Shown: in pieces, positions 1 through 7,733 of the stretch
How the letters are laid out: each line of letters starts with the position of its first letter
How positions within the stretch are numbered: the first letter of the stretch is position 1
Assembly (NCBI RefSeq): GCF_021729865.1
Contig: NZ_CP063400.1
Location: forward strand, 3,658,001-3,722,000
DNA: 64,000 bases
Reading direction: 5' to 3'
Source of the DNA: Hydrogenophaga sp. SL48
GTDB taxonomy: Bacteria > Pseudomonadota > Gammaproteobacteria > Burkholderiales > Burkholderiaceae_C
The notes under the pieces: generated by a model
Seen by the model: only the letters and a program-made list of their open reading frames with translations
Told to the model about the DNA's origin: nothing
Database searches by the model: none
Program-made: the position numbers and the translations under genes

Positions 1-437
1 AAGGTGAACACCCAGACCGCACCCGCGGTGTTGCGGATTTCAGGGAACACCCGGCCGCGCAGCCCGAAGCTGTCGCGCAGACCGGTCTGCAGCGGGCCGC
101 TGAACTGCAGGAAGTCGGTGTAGGCGTAGGCCACCACATAGGCCGGCATGGCCAGAGGGAGCAGCAGCGCCCACTCGAACACCCGGCGCCCGGGAAAGTC
201 AAACAGCGTGACCGCGCTGGCCGCCGACATGCCCACCACCGCCACCCCCAGCGCCACGCTCAGGCACAGCAGCAGCGAGGTGAACACGTAATCCGGCAGC
301 ACGGTGCGCCCCATCTCGGCCAGCACCTGGCGGGCGGCGGCGTCCAGCTGCAGCCACGAACCCAGCAGCGACAGCACCGGCAGGGTCAGCAACAGGGCGA
401 GCAGCAGCAACAGGGCGGTGGGCCACCAGCGGGTCAT
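1..437 (-). CDS. fbpB: Ferric iron ABC transporter permease, FbpB type (partial, N-terminal part)
   Basis: Membrane-spanning subunit of a ferric-iron importer in the inner membrane. Only about the first 145 codons are in the window; the reading frame is open to the left edge. The ATG at 437 is followed at once by a hydrophobic segment (about residues 5-25), then a second (about 52-78) and a third (about 90-105) that contains the run LPLAMPAYVVAYAY, which is typical of FbpB-like permeases. The gene diverges from the ATPase gene at 580, so the two probably form one transporter expressed from a shared intergenic region. The periplasmic binding protein is not in the window. The substrate could also be another metal or an anion, but the Fur-like site between the genes favours iron. 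Confidence 0.75.
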   Translation of the reverse strand, partial: MTRWWPTALLLLLALLLTLPVLSLLGSWLQLDAAARQVLAEMGRTVLPDYVFTSLLLCLSVALGVAVVGMSAASAVTLFDFPGRRVFEWALLLPLAMPAYVVAYAYTDFLQFSGPLQTGLRDSFGLRGRVFPEIRNTAGAVWVFT

Positions 438-548
438 GGGCGGGCTTGTGGGGATGGATGGGATGAGGGCATGGCCGTGATCATGGCATGGCCTCTTTGG
501 CCACACCGGCCGCTGCGCGCCGCCTGGCTTGACCTGCGTCAACACAAA

Positions 549-563
549 TGAGAATTGTAGTCA
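549..563. promoter_or_regulatory. Putative Fur box in the fbpB/fbpC intergenic region
   Basis: The 15 bases TGAGAATTGTAGTCA lie between the divergent permease and ATPase genes, 17 bases before the ATPase start. They match the Fur 7-1-7 model (TGATAAT-N-ATTATCA) at 10 of 14 arm positions; the left arm matches 6 of 7. This is a modest match supported by the iron-transport context. No clear sigma-70 hexamers were recognised in the rest of the 438-579 gap. Confidence 0.4.
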
Positions 564-579
564 TCTAGAATGACCCACC

Positions 580-1707
580 ATGTTCCTCAACGTCAGCCAC
601 CTGAGCGTTCAGTACCCCGGCCAGCCGCATCCCGCCGTGGACGGCGTCTCGCTGGGCTTGCGGGCGGGCGACATCGGCGTGCTGATCGGCCCCTCGGGCT
701 GCGGCAAGACCACCCTGCTGCGCGCGGTGGCCGGCCTGGAGCAGGCCCACAGCGGCAGCATCACGCTGGAGCGCGAGACGGTGAGCGATGCAGGCCACCA
801 CGTGCCCGCCGAAAAGCGCCGCATCGGCATGGTGTTCCAGGACTACGCGCTGTTTCCGCACCTGAACGTGGGCCGCAACGTGGCCTTTGGCATCGCCTCC
901 CTGCCCCGCCACGAGCGCGACCGGCGCGTGGCCGAGGTGCTCCAGCTGGTGGGCCTGGACGGCATGCAGGCGCGTTTCCCCCACGAGCTCTCCGGCGGCC
1001 AGCAGCAACGCGTGGCGCTGGCCCGCGCGCTCGCGCCGCGCCCGCGCCTGCTGCTGCTCGACGAACCGTTTTCGAACCTCGACGTGGACCTGCGCGAGCG
1101 CCTGGCGCACGAGGTGCGCGGCATCCTGAAGGCCGCCGGCGCCACCGCCCTCTTCGTCACGCACGACCAGCTCGAAGCCTTTGCGATCGGCGACGTGATC
1201 GGCGTCATGCACGAAGGCCACCTGCACCAGTGGGACGACGCCTACGCGCTCTACCACCGGCCGGCCACGCGCTTCGTGGCCGAGTTCATCGGCCACGGCG
1301 TGTTCACGCCGGCCCAGATCCAGCAACACGGCGGCGACGTCGTGGTGCAGACCCCGCTGGGCGCACTGCTCGACGTGGACGAGTGCCCGCTGCCCACGGC
1401 CTACGAAGCGGGGCTGTGCGACGTGCTGCTGCGGGCCGACGACATCGTGCACGACGACCTTGCACCGGTGAAGGCGCAGATCACCCGCAAGGCCTTCCGG
1501 GGGTCCGAGTTTCTCTACACGCTGCGACTGAACACCGGCGAGACGCTGATGACCCACGTGCCCTCGCACCACAACCACGCCGTGGGTGAGTGGATCGGCA
1601 TCCGCGCCGAGGTGGACCACGTGGTCACCTTCGCGCGCGGCGGCCTGGCCACCTCGCCGCCCGCGCCGGGCGTGGCGCGCGTGGCGGGTCTCGCCGCTCA
1701 GCGCTGA
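580..1707 (+). CDS. fbpC: Ferric iron ABC transporter ATP-binding protein, FbpC type
   Basis: Cytoplasmic ATPase that drives uptake of ferric iron through the FbpB permease. The 375-residue protein has Walker A GPSGCGKT at residues 37-44, the Q-loop region VFQDYALFPHL at about 85-95, the ABC signature LSGGQ at 137-141, Walker B LLLLDE at 157-162 and the switch His in FVTHDQ. About 130 residues follow the nucleotide-binding domain, the place of the TOBE-like regulatory domain in FbpC, PotA and CysA relatives. The length is usual for the family. The start at 580 was chosen because the conserved N-terminal strand begins at once and the Fur-like site lies just before it. Polyamine or sulfate relatives share this architecture, so the substrate call rests on context. 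Confidence 0.82.
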   Translation: MFLNVSHLSVQYPGQPHPAVDGVSLGLRAGDIGVLIGPSGCGKTTLLRAVAGLEQAHSGSITLERETVSDAGHHVPAEKRRIGMVFQDYALFPHLNVGRNVAFGIASLPRHERDRRVAEVLQLVGLDGMQARFPHELSGGQQQRVALARALAPRPRLLLLDEPFSNLDVDLRERLAHEVRGILKAAGATALFVTHDQLEAFAIGDVIGVMHEGHLHQWDDAYALYHRPATRFVAEFIGHGVFTPAQIQQHGGDVVVQTPLGALLDVDECPLPTAYEAGLCDVLLRADDIVHDDLAPVKAQITRKAFRGSEFLYTLRLNTGETLMTHVPSHHNHAVGEWIGIRAEVDHVVTFARGGLATSPPAPGVARVAGLAAQR

Positions 1708-1726
1708 GCGGCGCACCCTTCGGATC

Positions 1727-3136
1727 TCAGCTCAGCGCGGCCTTCACACCGGGCAGGCGGGAAATCACCAGCCAGTCCAGCAACAGCACACTCAGCAACA
1801 CCGCGCCCGACAGCGGGAAGGCCAGCGCGGCCACCAGCATCACCACCGCGCCGGTCTTCCACAGCGCAAGGTTCTGGGGCCGTGGCGGCGCGGCCAGGCG
1901 CCCCGAGCCGGCCGGGCGGCGCTTCCACCACATGACGATGCCGCTGACGCACAGAAACGCCACGCCCGAACAGAACAGCACGTTGAGCCACGCGCTCCAC
2001 AGCCCGAGGTCGCCCTGGTGCAGCGCGATGCCCACCGCCATGACCTTGCCCATCGGCGCGTAGTCGGCAAACCGGGCCTCGGCCAGCACCCGCCCGGTGT
2101 AGCGGTCCACATGAACGGTGCGGTCACCCCAGGGGTTGCGCAGGTCACCGCTCATGCTGTCCGCCGAGATGGTGAACACACCGTCGGCGGCCTGGGGCAC
2201 CTGGATGTGGTGCTGGCCCTGGAAGCCGAGCGTTTGGGCCAGGCGGGCCACGCCGTCCAGATTGACCGGCTGGTCGCCGGGCACACCGGGCGTGCCGGCG
2301 GTGGAGCCCGACGCGGGCAGTCGCGTCTGCTCCAGGCCCCAGGGCACCTCGTGCAAGCCGTCGGGGTTCAGGCTCGCGTGTGTGGCGTCCGACTTCGGGA
2401 CCTTGTCCCACTTGGTGTCGGGGAAGCTGCCCCAGGGTTGCATCAACTGGCCGCCCCACACCCCGGTCCACGACAGACCGGTCAACAGAAAGCCCAGCAG
2501 CACCGCGCTGAGCCAGAAGCCCACGCTGGCGTGCAAGGACTTCCACCACGCGCGCCCGCGCGCCCGCAGGTTGGGCACCAGCACCTGGGCCCAAGCCGTG
2601 TCGCCGCGTGGCCACCAGAGGTAGAGGCCGCTGACGATCAGCACGATGCCCAGCCCCGCAGCGACCTCGATGAGGCGGTCGCCCACATCGCCGATCAGCA
2701 GCGTGCCGTGGATGCGCTCGGCCCAGGCAAACAGGGTGTTGTCCTTGTCCACCACCTTCAGTACCTCCGCCGTGTACGGGTTGACGGCGATGGCCTCGGT
2801 CGCGTCCTGGTGTTTCACCACAAACCAGCTCGGCGCATCGGCGCCGCGAGGGGTCACGTACTCCTTCAGGCTCGCCTCGGGAAACCGGGTGAACACGGCC
2901 TGGGCCTGCACCGTGACGGCCTGTGCTTCGGCCTGCGGCGCCACGCTCACCTTCCAACCCAGGCGGTCCTGGAAACCGGTGAAAAACACCATGACCAGGC
3001 CGGTGAGGGCCAGCATGAGCAGGAAGGGGACCACGTAAAGGCCGGCATAAAAATGCCAGCGCCAGGCGACGGCGTAAAAGCGCGGCAGCCTGGACGCAGG
3101 CACCGATGGGGCGGGGGGATCGATGGGGGTGTTCAT
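1727..3136 (-). CDS. PepSY-associated membrane protein (PiuB-like)
   Basis: A 469-residue inner-membrane protein of the PepSY-associated TM family, which often accompanies siderophore or iron uptake genes and is thought to act in reductive iron release. The start at 3136 gives MNTPIDPPAPS and then the first membrane segment, with WRWHFYAGLYVVPF (about residues 25-60). Other hydrophobic segments contain GLGIVLIVSGLYLWW, WLSAVLLGFLLTGLSW, FLCVSGIVMWWKRR and a C-terminal run ending LLDWLVI. Histidines near the membrane segments (WHFYAG, ERIHGTLL, ALHQGDLG) could bind heme or metal. The same frame stays open upstream to 3427, but that part overlaps the regulator gene and is a shadow. It follows the Crp/Fnr gene on the same strand by about 85 bases and is convergent with the iron ATPase gene. 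Confidence 0.82.
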   Translation of the reverse strand: MNTPIDPPAPSVPASRLPRFYAVAWRWHFYAGLYVVPFLLMLALTGLVMVFFTGFQDRLGWKVSVAPQAEAQAVTVQAQAVFTRFPEASLKEYVTPRGADAPSWFVVKHQDATEAIAVNPYTAEVLKVVDKDNTLFAWAERIHGTLLIGDVGDRLIEVAAGLGIVLIVSGLYLWWPRGDTAWAQVLVPNLRARGRAWWKSLHASVGFWLSAVLLGFLLTGLSWTGVWGGQLMQPWGSFPDTKWDKVPKSDATHASLNPDGLHEVPWGLEQTRLPASGSTAGTPGVPGDQPVNLDGVARLAQTLGFQGQHHIQVPQAADGVFTISADSMSGDLRNPWGDRTVHVDRYTGRVLAEARFADYAPMGKVMAVGIALHQGDLGLWSAWLNVLFCSGVAFLCVSGIVMWWKRRPAGSGRLAAPPRPQNLALWKTGAVVMLVAALAFPLSGAVLLSVLLLDWLVISRLPGVKAALS

Positions 3137-3221
3137 GGGTGTTGCCTGTTCAACATCGTGTGGGTGGGTGAAGTGAAAAATAGGGTTGGGGCAACCCGCT
3201 CTGACGGATGCCGGCACGGCG

Positions 3222-3863
3222 TCATGCCGCCACCGCCAACGCCGGGCGGCGGACCGTCCAGTCCATCGCCCGACCCATGGGCAGCAGCGAGAGCTTGTGC
3301 CGGGGTGGCCCGCTCTTGCGGCTGCGCGGGGGCAGCAACTGGGCCAGCGCACGACAGACCGTTTCGGTCTTGGCGTCCACCACCTGCGCCAGCTCACGCA
3401 GACCCGGCAGGGCCGCGCGGATGGCATCGGCCTGCCCGGTGGGGACCTCTTCGGGCGACTGCCAGGGCAGCCCCAGCAGGCGCAGCAGGTGCGCCATGCG
3501 CTGCATCACGCTGCCTGTGCGCAGGCGGGCCATGTCTTGCAAGCGCTCCTGCTGTTGCAACAGGACCTGGCGCATGAGCGCATCGCGCAATCCGGCAGAG
3601 CTCAGAGAGGGCTGTGACACCGCTTCGAGGCGGCATCCGGTGAACGCAATGGCCGTGAACTGGTAGCGCTGGTCGCACAGGCCTTCGATGCCGATGAGGT
3701 CACCGGGCAAGGCCAGCTGCACAGGCAGCGCCTGAGGGCCGTGGTCACGGTCCAGCCGCACCACGCCTTCGACCACGCGCCACACCGGCCCGGCCTCACC
3801 GGCCTGAAAAACGGTCTGGTTGCCGGCGACATCGCGCACCGGCGGCACTTCGGGTACCCACAT
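3222..3863 (-). CDS. Crp/Fnr-family transcriptional regulator
   Basis: A 213-residue DNA-binding regulator. The N-terminal part (about residues 10-110) reads as a cyclic-nucleotide-binding-like beta barrel, with GNQTVFQAGE and LALPGDLIGIEGL in the usual places. A long alpha helix follows (MRQVLLQQQERLQDMARL), then a winged helix-turn-helix near residues 165-190 (GLRELAQVVDAKTETVCRAL). No N-terminal cysteine cluster is seen, so it is not an Fnr-type iron-sulfur sensor. The start at 3863 is preferred over the upstream in-frame start at 3920 because AGGAGA lies just before it. It is in a minus-strand run between the copper genes and the PepSY gene and may control one or both; the effector is unknown. 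Confidence 0.8.
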   Translation of the reverse strand: MWVPEVPPVRDVAGNQTVFQAGEAGPVWRVVEGVVRLDRDHGPQALPVQLALPGDLIGIEGLCDQRYQFTAIAFTGCRLEAVSQPSLSSAGLRDALMRQVLLQQQERLQDMARLRTGSVMQRMAHLLRLLGLPWQSPEEVPTGQADAIRAALPGLRELAQVVDAKTETVCRALAQLLPPRSRKSGPPRHKLSLLPMGRAMDWTVRRPALAVAA

Positions 3864-3951
3864 GAAAGTCTCCTGAACATGAGAAGGGGCCACGCAAAAC
3901 CCTCCGCGGGCGCGTGGCATCCGGGCGGACGGGCAAGGCCGTCCGCAACAC

Positions 3952-4356
3952 TCAGGTCAGGAGAGGCGGGCCCCGGGCGGAGGGGCTGGGCGCTGCACGC
4001 GAAGCCCAAACGCGCGCCACAAACAGCGGGTGAGGCCAGTGACCCGCCTCGGTCTCCACCACCGGCAGGGAGGGAATCAGCGGCGCGAACCGCTCGGCGG
4101 CCAGGACGCAGTGACCACACAGGTCCATCGCCTCGGGGTCCTGCGACGGCACACCGCCCTGGTTGCCGACGGTGCCAGCGTCCACCTGCACCCATTGCAT
4201 GCCCTGGCTGGAACACACCTCCACCCAGTCGCCCTGTCCCGGCGCGCGCCACGAGGCCAGCGTGCGCGACACCGCGGGTGCCAGGGTGGCCAGCAGCATG
4301 GCGAACGCCAGCCCGTGCGCGATGCGCCGCAGCAGAGAGGAGCTGGCCAGGGACAT
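3952..4356 (-). CDS. DUF2946 family exported protein, copy 1
   Basis: A 134-residue protein of unknown function from a family often found beside copper or heme-copper oxidase assembly genes. The N-terminus has basic residues and a hydrophobic stretch (about 10-28, ending LAPAVS), which fits a signal peptide or anchor. The conserved block WVEVCSSQGMQWVQVDAGT (about residues 44-62) is followed by LCGHC, a possible metal-binding CxxC, near residue 80. It lies 38 bases downstream of the PCuAC gene on the same strand. A paralogue at 5683-6075 shares the WVEVCS-x2-GM-x-WVQ-x-D block, so the two copies bracket the Sco and PCuAC genes. Confidence 0.7.
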   Translation of the reverse strand: MSLASSSLLRRIAHGLAFAMLLATLAPAVSRTLASWRAPGQGDWVEVCSSQGMQWVQVDAGTVGNQGGVPSQDPEAMDLCGHCVLAAERFAPLIPSLPVVETEAGHWPHPLFVARVWASRAAPSPSARGPPLLT

Positions 4357-4394
4357 GGTGCAGGGCGGGTGGACGGAGTCGCAGCGACCGAAGG

Positions 4395-4913
4395 TCAGTG
4401 CTTGTGTGCCTCGGTGGGCTTCATGTCACCCTTCATCTCGCCCTTCATTCCAGGCTTCATGCCGCCTGCGGCTGCGGCGCTGTTGAGCGGACGCACCGGC
4501 GCCTGGATCTCGACGTTCTCGCGCTTGCCGTCCTTGCCCTCGAACACCAGCGTGACCGGCACCACATCACCCTCCTTCACCTGCGCCTTGAGGTCCAGCA
4601 GCATCACGTGGTAGCCACCGGGCTTCAGGTCAACAGCCTTGCCGGCGGGCAGGGCCAGGCCCGGCACCTGGCGCATTTTCATCACGTCTTTGTCCATTGC
4701 CATCTCGTGGATCTCGACCACGCCAGCCACTGGCGACCTGGCCTCGACCAGCTTGCTGTCGGCCTTGGCGGTCAGCTGCATGAAGGCGCCCGTGGCTTTT
4801 TGCTGGGCCACGGTGGCGCGGACCCAGGGGTCCTTGATCTCGACGCTGGACGGGCTTTGCGCCCAGGCACTGGCGGTCATGGCGAGCAGGGTGGTGATGA
4901 GCAGTTGTTTCAC
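4395..4913 (-). CDS. Periplasmic copper chaperone PCu(A)C
   Basis: Copper chaperone that delivers Cu(I) to the CuA centre of cytochrome oxidase or to Sco. The 172-residue protein has a signal peptide (about residues 1-19, cleavage near AWA-QS). It contains the family copper motif exactly: H69, ten residues, M80, twenty-one residues, H102, one residue, M104. The C-terminus is rich in Met and His (GGMKPGMKGEMKGDMK, then HKH), a second possible copper-binding tail. It lies 54 bases downstream of the SCO gene on the same strand, the classic partnership for CuA assembly. The family assignment is strong. Whether the tail is needed for binding is inference. Confidence 0.9.
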   Translation of the reverse strand: MKQLLITTLLAMTASAWAQSPSSVEIKDPWVRATVAQQKATGAFMQLTAKADSKLVEARSPVAGVVEIHEMAMDKDVMKMRQVPGLALPAGKAVDLKPGGYHVMLLDLKAQVKEGDVVPVTLVFEGKDGKRENVEIQAPVRPLNSAAAAGGMKPGMKGEMKGDMKPTEAHKH

Positions 4914-4967
4914 GGGAACTCCTGTGGAGGTTGAGGAAAGGGAGGGGGACGGGAAACGGTTGAACGG

Positions 4968-5618
4968 TCAGGCCGGCTGTTCCTGGAGCAGGCGTTTCAC
5001 GTCGGCGGCGTAGTCGTCAGCGGTCTGCTCGTGGCGCAGGGCGACGCGGATGCGGCCCTCGCGGTCGAACAGGTAGGTCAGGGCCGTGTGGTCCATGGTG
5101 TAGCTGCTGCCGGTCGGCACCTTTTTGTAGAAGACGCGAAACCCGTCGGCGGTGGCCTTGATCTGTTCCGCGCTGCCGGTCAGCGCGACGAACGAGGGAT
5201 CGAACGCCGCCATGTAGTCGCGCAGCAGCGCGGGCGTGTCGCGCTCGGGGTCCACCGTGACGAACAGCAGCTGCACCTGGCTTGCTTGGGCGCCCATCTG
5301 TTGCAGCACCGCCGCCGCGCGCGTCAACGCCGTGGGGCAGACATCAGGGCACTGCACGAAACCGAAATAGAGCATGACCACTTTGCCGCGGTAGTCGGCC
5401 AGGCTGCGCGCCTGACCGTTGAAGTCGGTCAGCGTGAACCCGCGCGCATAGGGAGCGCCGGTGATGTCGATGCCTTTGAACGCCCCTGGCGTGCTGGCAC
5501 CAGACAGGCGGTCACAGGCACTCAGGCCCCCGACGAGGGCGAACGCCCCCAGCCAGGCGCTGAACGCGCGTCGATCACGGCAGGCAGGCGCCTGCAAAGC
5601 ACGGGATTGAGGGAACAT
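4968..5618 (-). CDS. SCO1/SenC family copper-binding lipoprotein
   Basis: Thioredoxin-fold copper protein for assembly of the CuA site of cytochrome c oxidase, on the periplasmic face. The 216 residues begin with an N-terminal hydrophobic segment and a lipobox ending at C35 (GGLSAC), so it is probably a lipoprotein. The copper ligands are present: CPDVC with C90 and C94, and H177 in TMDHTAL. The phrase VTVDPERDTP is typical of the family. It is transcribed on the minus strand between the second DUF2946 gene and the PCuAC gene. Confidence 0.9.
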   Translation of the reverse strand: MFPQSRALQAPACRDRRAFSAWLGAFALVGGLSACDRLSGASTPGAFKGIDITGAPYARGFTLTDFNGQARSLADYRGKVVMLYFGFVQCPDVCPTALTRAAAVLQQMGAQASQVQLLFVTVDPERDTPALLRDYMAAFDPSFVALTGSAEQIKATADGFRVFYKKVPTGSSYTMDHTALTYLFDREGRIRVALRHEQTADDYAADVKRLLQEQPA

Positions 5619-5682
5619 GGAGCCATCCAGAAATCAGGGAACACACGCAGCACCCCCGGAGGGATGTGCGACCGTGGCGATT

Positions 5683-6075
5683 TCAGATGGCGAGCGGCGG
5701 AGCGCGGGCGTGGGCGACGGCCCAGGTGCCCGTGAGCGTGACAGCGTGGAAAAAGGCGGGGGGCGGCTCGGTCTGGCGCGGCAGCGGCTCGGCCAGGACC
5801 GCCACGGGAGGCAGATCGGCGGCACCGCCGTGCAGGGTGCACCAGGGGCAGTGCATGCTGGCGTCGGCCATTGGCGCCGATGGGCTGTCCGACGGCGTGG
5901 CGCCGGTGTCGGCCTGGACCCAGATCATCCCCGAGACACTGCAGACCTCGACCCAGTCGGAGCGGTCCGACGAGACCACCATGGCCTGCGCCACCGTGGG
6001 CGCCAGCGCGCCCAGCACCATGGCGAGCATGGCCAGCCAGGCGGTGAAACGGCGGTGGACGCGGGACAACGGCAT
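5683..6075 (-). CDS. DUF2946 family exported protein, copy 2
   Basis: A 130-residue paralogue of the protein at 3952-4356. It has an N-terminal hydrophobic segment (about residues 11-31, ending TVAQA), the block WVEVCSVSGMIWVQADTG at about 40-58, and HCPWC near residue 75, a candidate metal-binding CxxC. It appears to be the first gene of the minus-strand copper run (DUF2946, SCO, PCuAC, DUF2946) and diverges from the glutathione transferase gene. The function is not known; a role in copper or heme-copper oxidase assembly is inferred from neighbours. Confidence 0.7.
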   Translation of the reverse strand: MPLSRVHRRFTAWLAMLAMVLGALAPTVAQAMVVSSDRSDWVEVCSVSGMIWVQADTGATPSDSPSAPMADASMHCPWCTLHGGAADLPPVAVLAEPLPRQTEPPPAFFHAVTLTGTWAVAHARAPPLAI

Positions 6076-6184
6076 CCGCGCAGTTTATCAGCCCATGCAC
6101 ACGGAAGGCCTTGTTCCCTGGGCGACTGTCATTCAACGCGGGTCGCCACTACGATGGCCGTTCACCATCCCACAGGAGACATGC

Positions 6185-6829
6185 ATGCTCAAGCTCTGCG
6201 GCTTTTCCGCCAGCAACTACTACAACAAGGTCAAGCTCGCCCTGCTCGAAAAGGGCTTGCCCTTCGAAGAAGAACTGGCCTGGATCGGCGAGACCGACGC
6301 CGAAGCCAGTCCGCTGGGCAAGGTGCCCTACCTCAAGACGGACGAGGGCGCGCTCAGCGAGTCCACCGTCATCCTCGAGTACCTGGAAGCGAAGTACCCG
6401 CAACACCCGCTGCTGCCGGCCGACCCGTTCGCGGCGGCCAAGGTGCGTGAGCTGGTGCGTTACACCGAGCTGCACATGGAGCTGGTGGCACGCAACCTCT
6501 ACCCCGAGGCCTTTTTCGGCGGCAAGATCAGCGACGCCGCCAAGGAAAAAACCGGGCTGCAGCTGGAGAAGAGCGTGGCCGCGTTCGCGAAGCTGGCGAA
6601 GTTTTCGCCCTTCATCGCCGGCGACAGCTTCACCCTGGCCGACGTGGCCGCTGCGGTGCACCTGCCGCTGGTGAGCAGCGCCAGCAAACTGATCTACGGT
6701 CACGACTGCATGGCCAGCCTGCCGGTGCGCGACTACCTCAAGCGCATCGGCGAGCGGCCCACCGTGCAGCGGATCAACGCCGACCGCAAGACCAACACCG
6801 AACAGATGCTGGCACGGATGAAGAAGTGA
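6185..6829 (+). CDS. Glutathione S-transferase family protein
   Basis: Cytosolic protein of 214 residues. The N-terminal thioredoxin-like domain begins LCGFSASNYYNKVKLALLEKG, and the cis-proline and glutathione-binding part is KVPYL...LSESTVILEYLE (about residues 46-70). The all-alpha C-terminal domain has FIAGDSFTLADVAAAVHLPL (about residues 141-160), the usual N-capping signature. ATG at 6185 is preceded by AGGAGA, so the longer upstream reading frame is not used. The class and substrate cannot be told from sequence. The dispersed repeat begins at its stop codon. Confidence 0.85.
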   Translation: MLKLCGFSASNYYNKVKLALLEKGLPFEEELAWIGETDAEASPLGKVPYLKTDEGALSESTVILEYLEAKYPQHPLLPADPFAAAKVRELVRYTELHMELVARNLYPEAFFGGKISDAAKEKTGLQLEKSVAAFAKLAKFSPFIAGDSFTLADVAAAVHLPLVSSASKLIYGHDCMASLPVRDYLKRIGERPTVQRINADRKTNTEQMLARMKK

Positions 6830-6966
6830 AGCACCCCCCGCGCCGCTTCGCGTCACCCCCCTACAGGGGGGCGGCACTGGCCGTCCGGCAGAGCCGGCCC
6901 GGCGGTGCCTCTGGGCTGGACCTCGTCATGCCTCGTGCTCGCGCTTCGGCTCCATGTAAACCGAAG
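6830..6966 (+). repeat. Dispersed intergenic repeat, copy A
   Basis: A GC-rich element that begins directly after the transferase stop codon. Key blocks in order: CCCCCGCGCCGCTTCGCG, then ACCCCCC-TACA-GGGGGG (a hairpin), CGGCACTGGCCGTCCGGC, AGAGCCGGCCCGGCGG, and near the end CCATGTAAACCGAAG. It shares these blocks in order with copies at 45680-45816 and 40302-40430, and in reverse orientation at 56566-56656. It has no coding sense. Confidence 0.75.
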
Positions 6967-6971
6967 GGGTC

Positions 6972-7733
6972 TCAGTCGGTAGGGTCCGGCTGCAACAGAC
7001 GGGCCACTTCGGTCCGCAGGTCCTGCGCCCAGGTGCGGCGGTCGCGGCCCTGGTCGCGCTGGGGTTCGCCGTAGCGCACCACCGCCTGCACGCCGTCCGC
7101 CCGCAGCGTGGCCCAGAGCGATTGCATGAGCGTGGTGTCGCCGATGTACAGCGGCGCATCGCAGCGCTGGCCGCTGTCGCGGTCGGCGTAGCGCAACGCC
7201 ACCGGCAAGGCCGGCGCACCCGCGGCAATGGCGGCCTGCAGCAGGTTGGCGTGGAAGGTCAGCAGGGTCTGGCCGTCGCCCGTGGTGCCTTCGGGAAACA
7301 CCGAAATCACGTCCGGCGTGCGCAGGCGCTCGGCCACCTGGTGCACCACCCGCATGGCGTCGCGCCGGGACTCGCGCTCGATGTACAGGGTGCCTGCGGC
7401 ATCGGCCAGCCCGCGGATCACCGGCCAGTGCCGGACGTCGGCCTTGGAGACGAAGCGCGACGGCTGCGCGGCGTTCATGACCAGGATGTCGAGCCAGGAG
7501 ATGTGGTTGGCCACCTGCAGCAAGGGGCCATGGGTTGGCGGGGTACCCTGCACCACCAGCTCCACACCGAGGATGCCCAGCATCTGGCGCGTCCACTCCC
7601 TCACCATGAACTGGGTCTGGGCGGGCGTGAGCCGGCCGAACTCGCTGCGGATGACCCACAGGCCGTGCAGCACATGCCCGGTGGCGCGCACCAGCCGCCA
7701 CAGGGCACCCGCCCGCGACCGACCGATGCTCAC
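6972..7733 (-). CDS. 1-acylglycerol-3-phosphate O-acyltransferase family protein (PlsC-like)
   Basis: Membrane-associated acyltransferase, probably making phosphatidic acid from lysophosphatidic acid with acyl-ACP or acyl-CoA. The 253-residue protein has the catalytic motif NHISWLD (H-x4-D) near residues 92-98, preceded by the block PLLQVAN, and FPEGTT near residues 165-170, which binds the phosphate of the acceptor. A hydrophobic N-terminal part (HVLHGLWVI) fits membrane association. It overlaps the upstream pseudo-dihydroorotase gene by 4 bases and is the last gene of the pyr chain. Other lysophospholipid or ornithine-lipid acyltransferases share these motifs, so the exact acceptor is uncertain. 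Confidence 0.83.
   Translation of the reverse strand: MSIGRSRAGALWRLVRATGHVLHGLWVIRSEFGRLTPAQTQFMVREWTRQMLGILGVELVVQGTPPTHGPLLQVANHISWLDILVMNAAQPSRFVSKADVRHWPVIRGLADAAGTLYIERESRRDAMRVVHQVAERLRTPDVISVFPEGTTGDGQTLLTFHANLLQAAIAAGAPALPVALRYADRDSGQRCDAPLYIGDTTLMQSLWATLRADGVQAVVRYGEPQRDQGRDRRTWAQDLRTEVARLLQPDPTD

Noticed and set aside
1586..3577. Open plus-strand frame of 663 codons opposite the PepSY and Crp genes
   Set aside because: Shadow of the minus-strand genes; no recognisable motifs.
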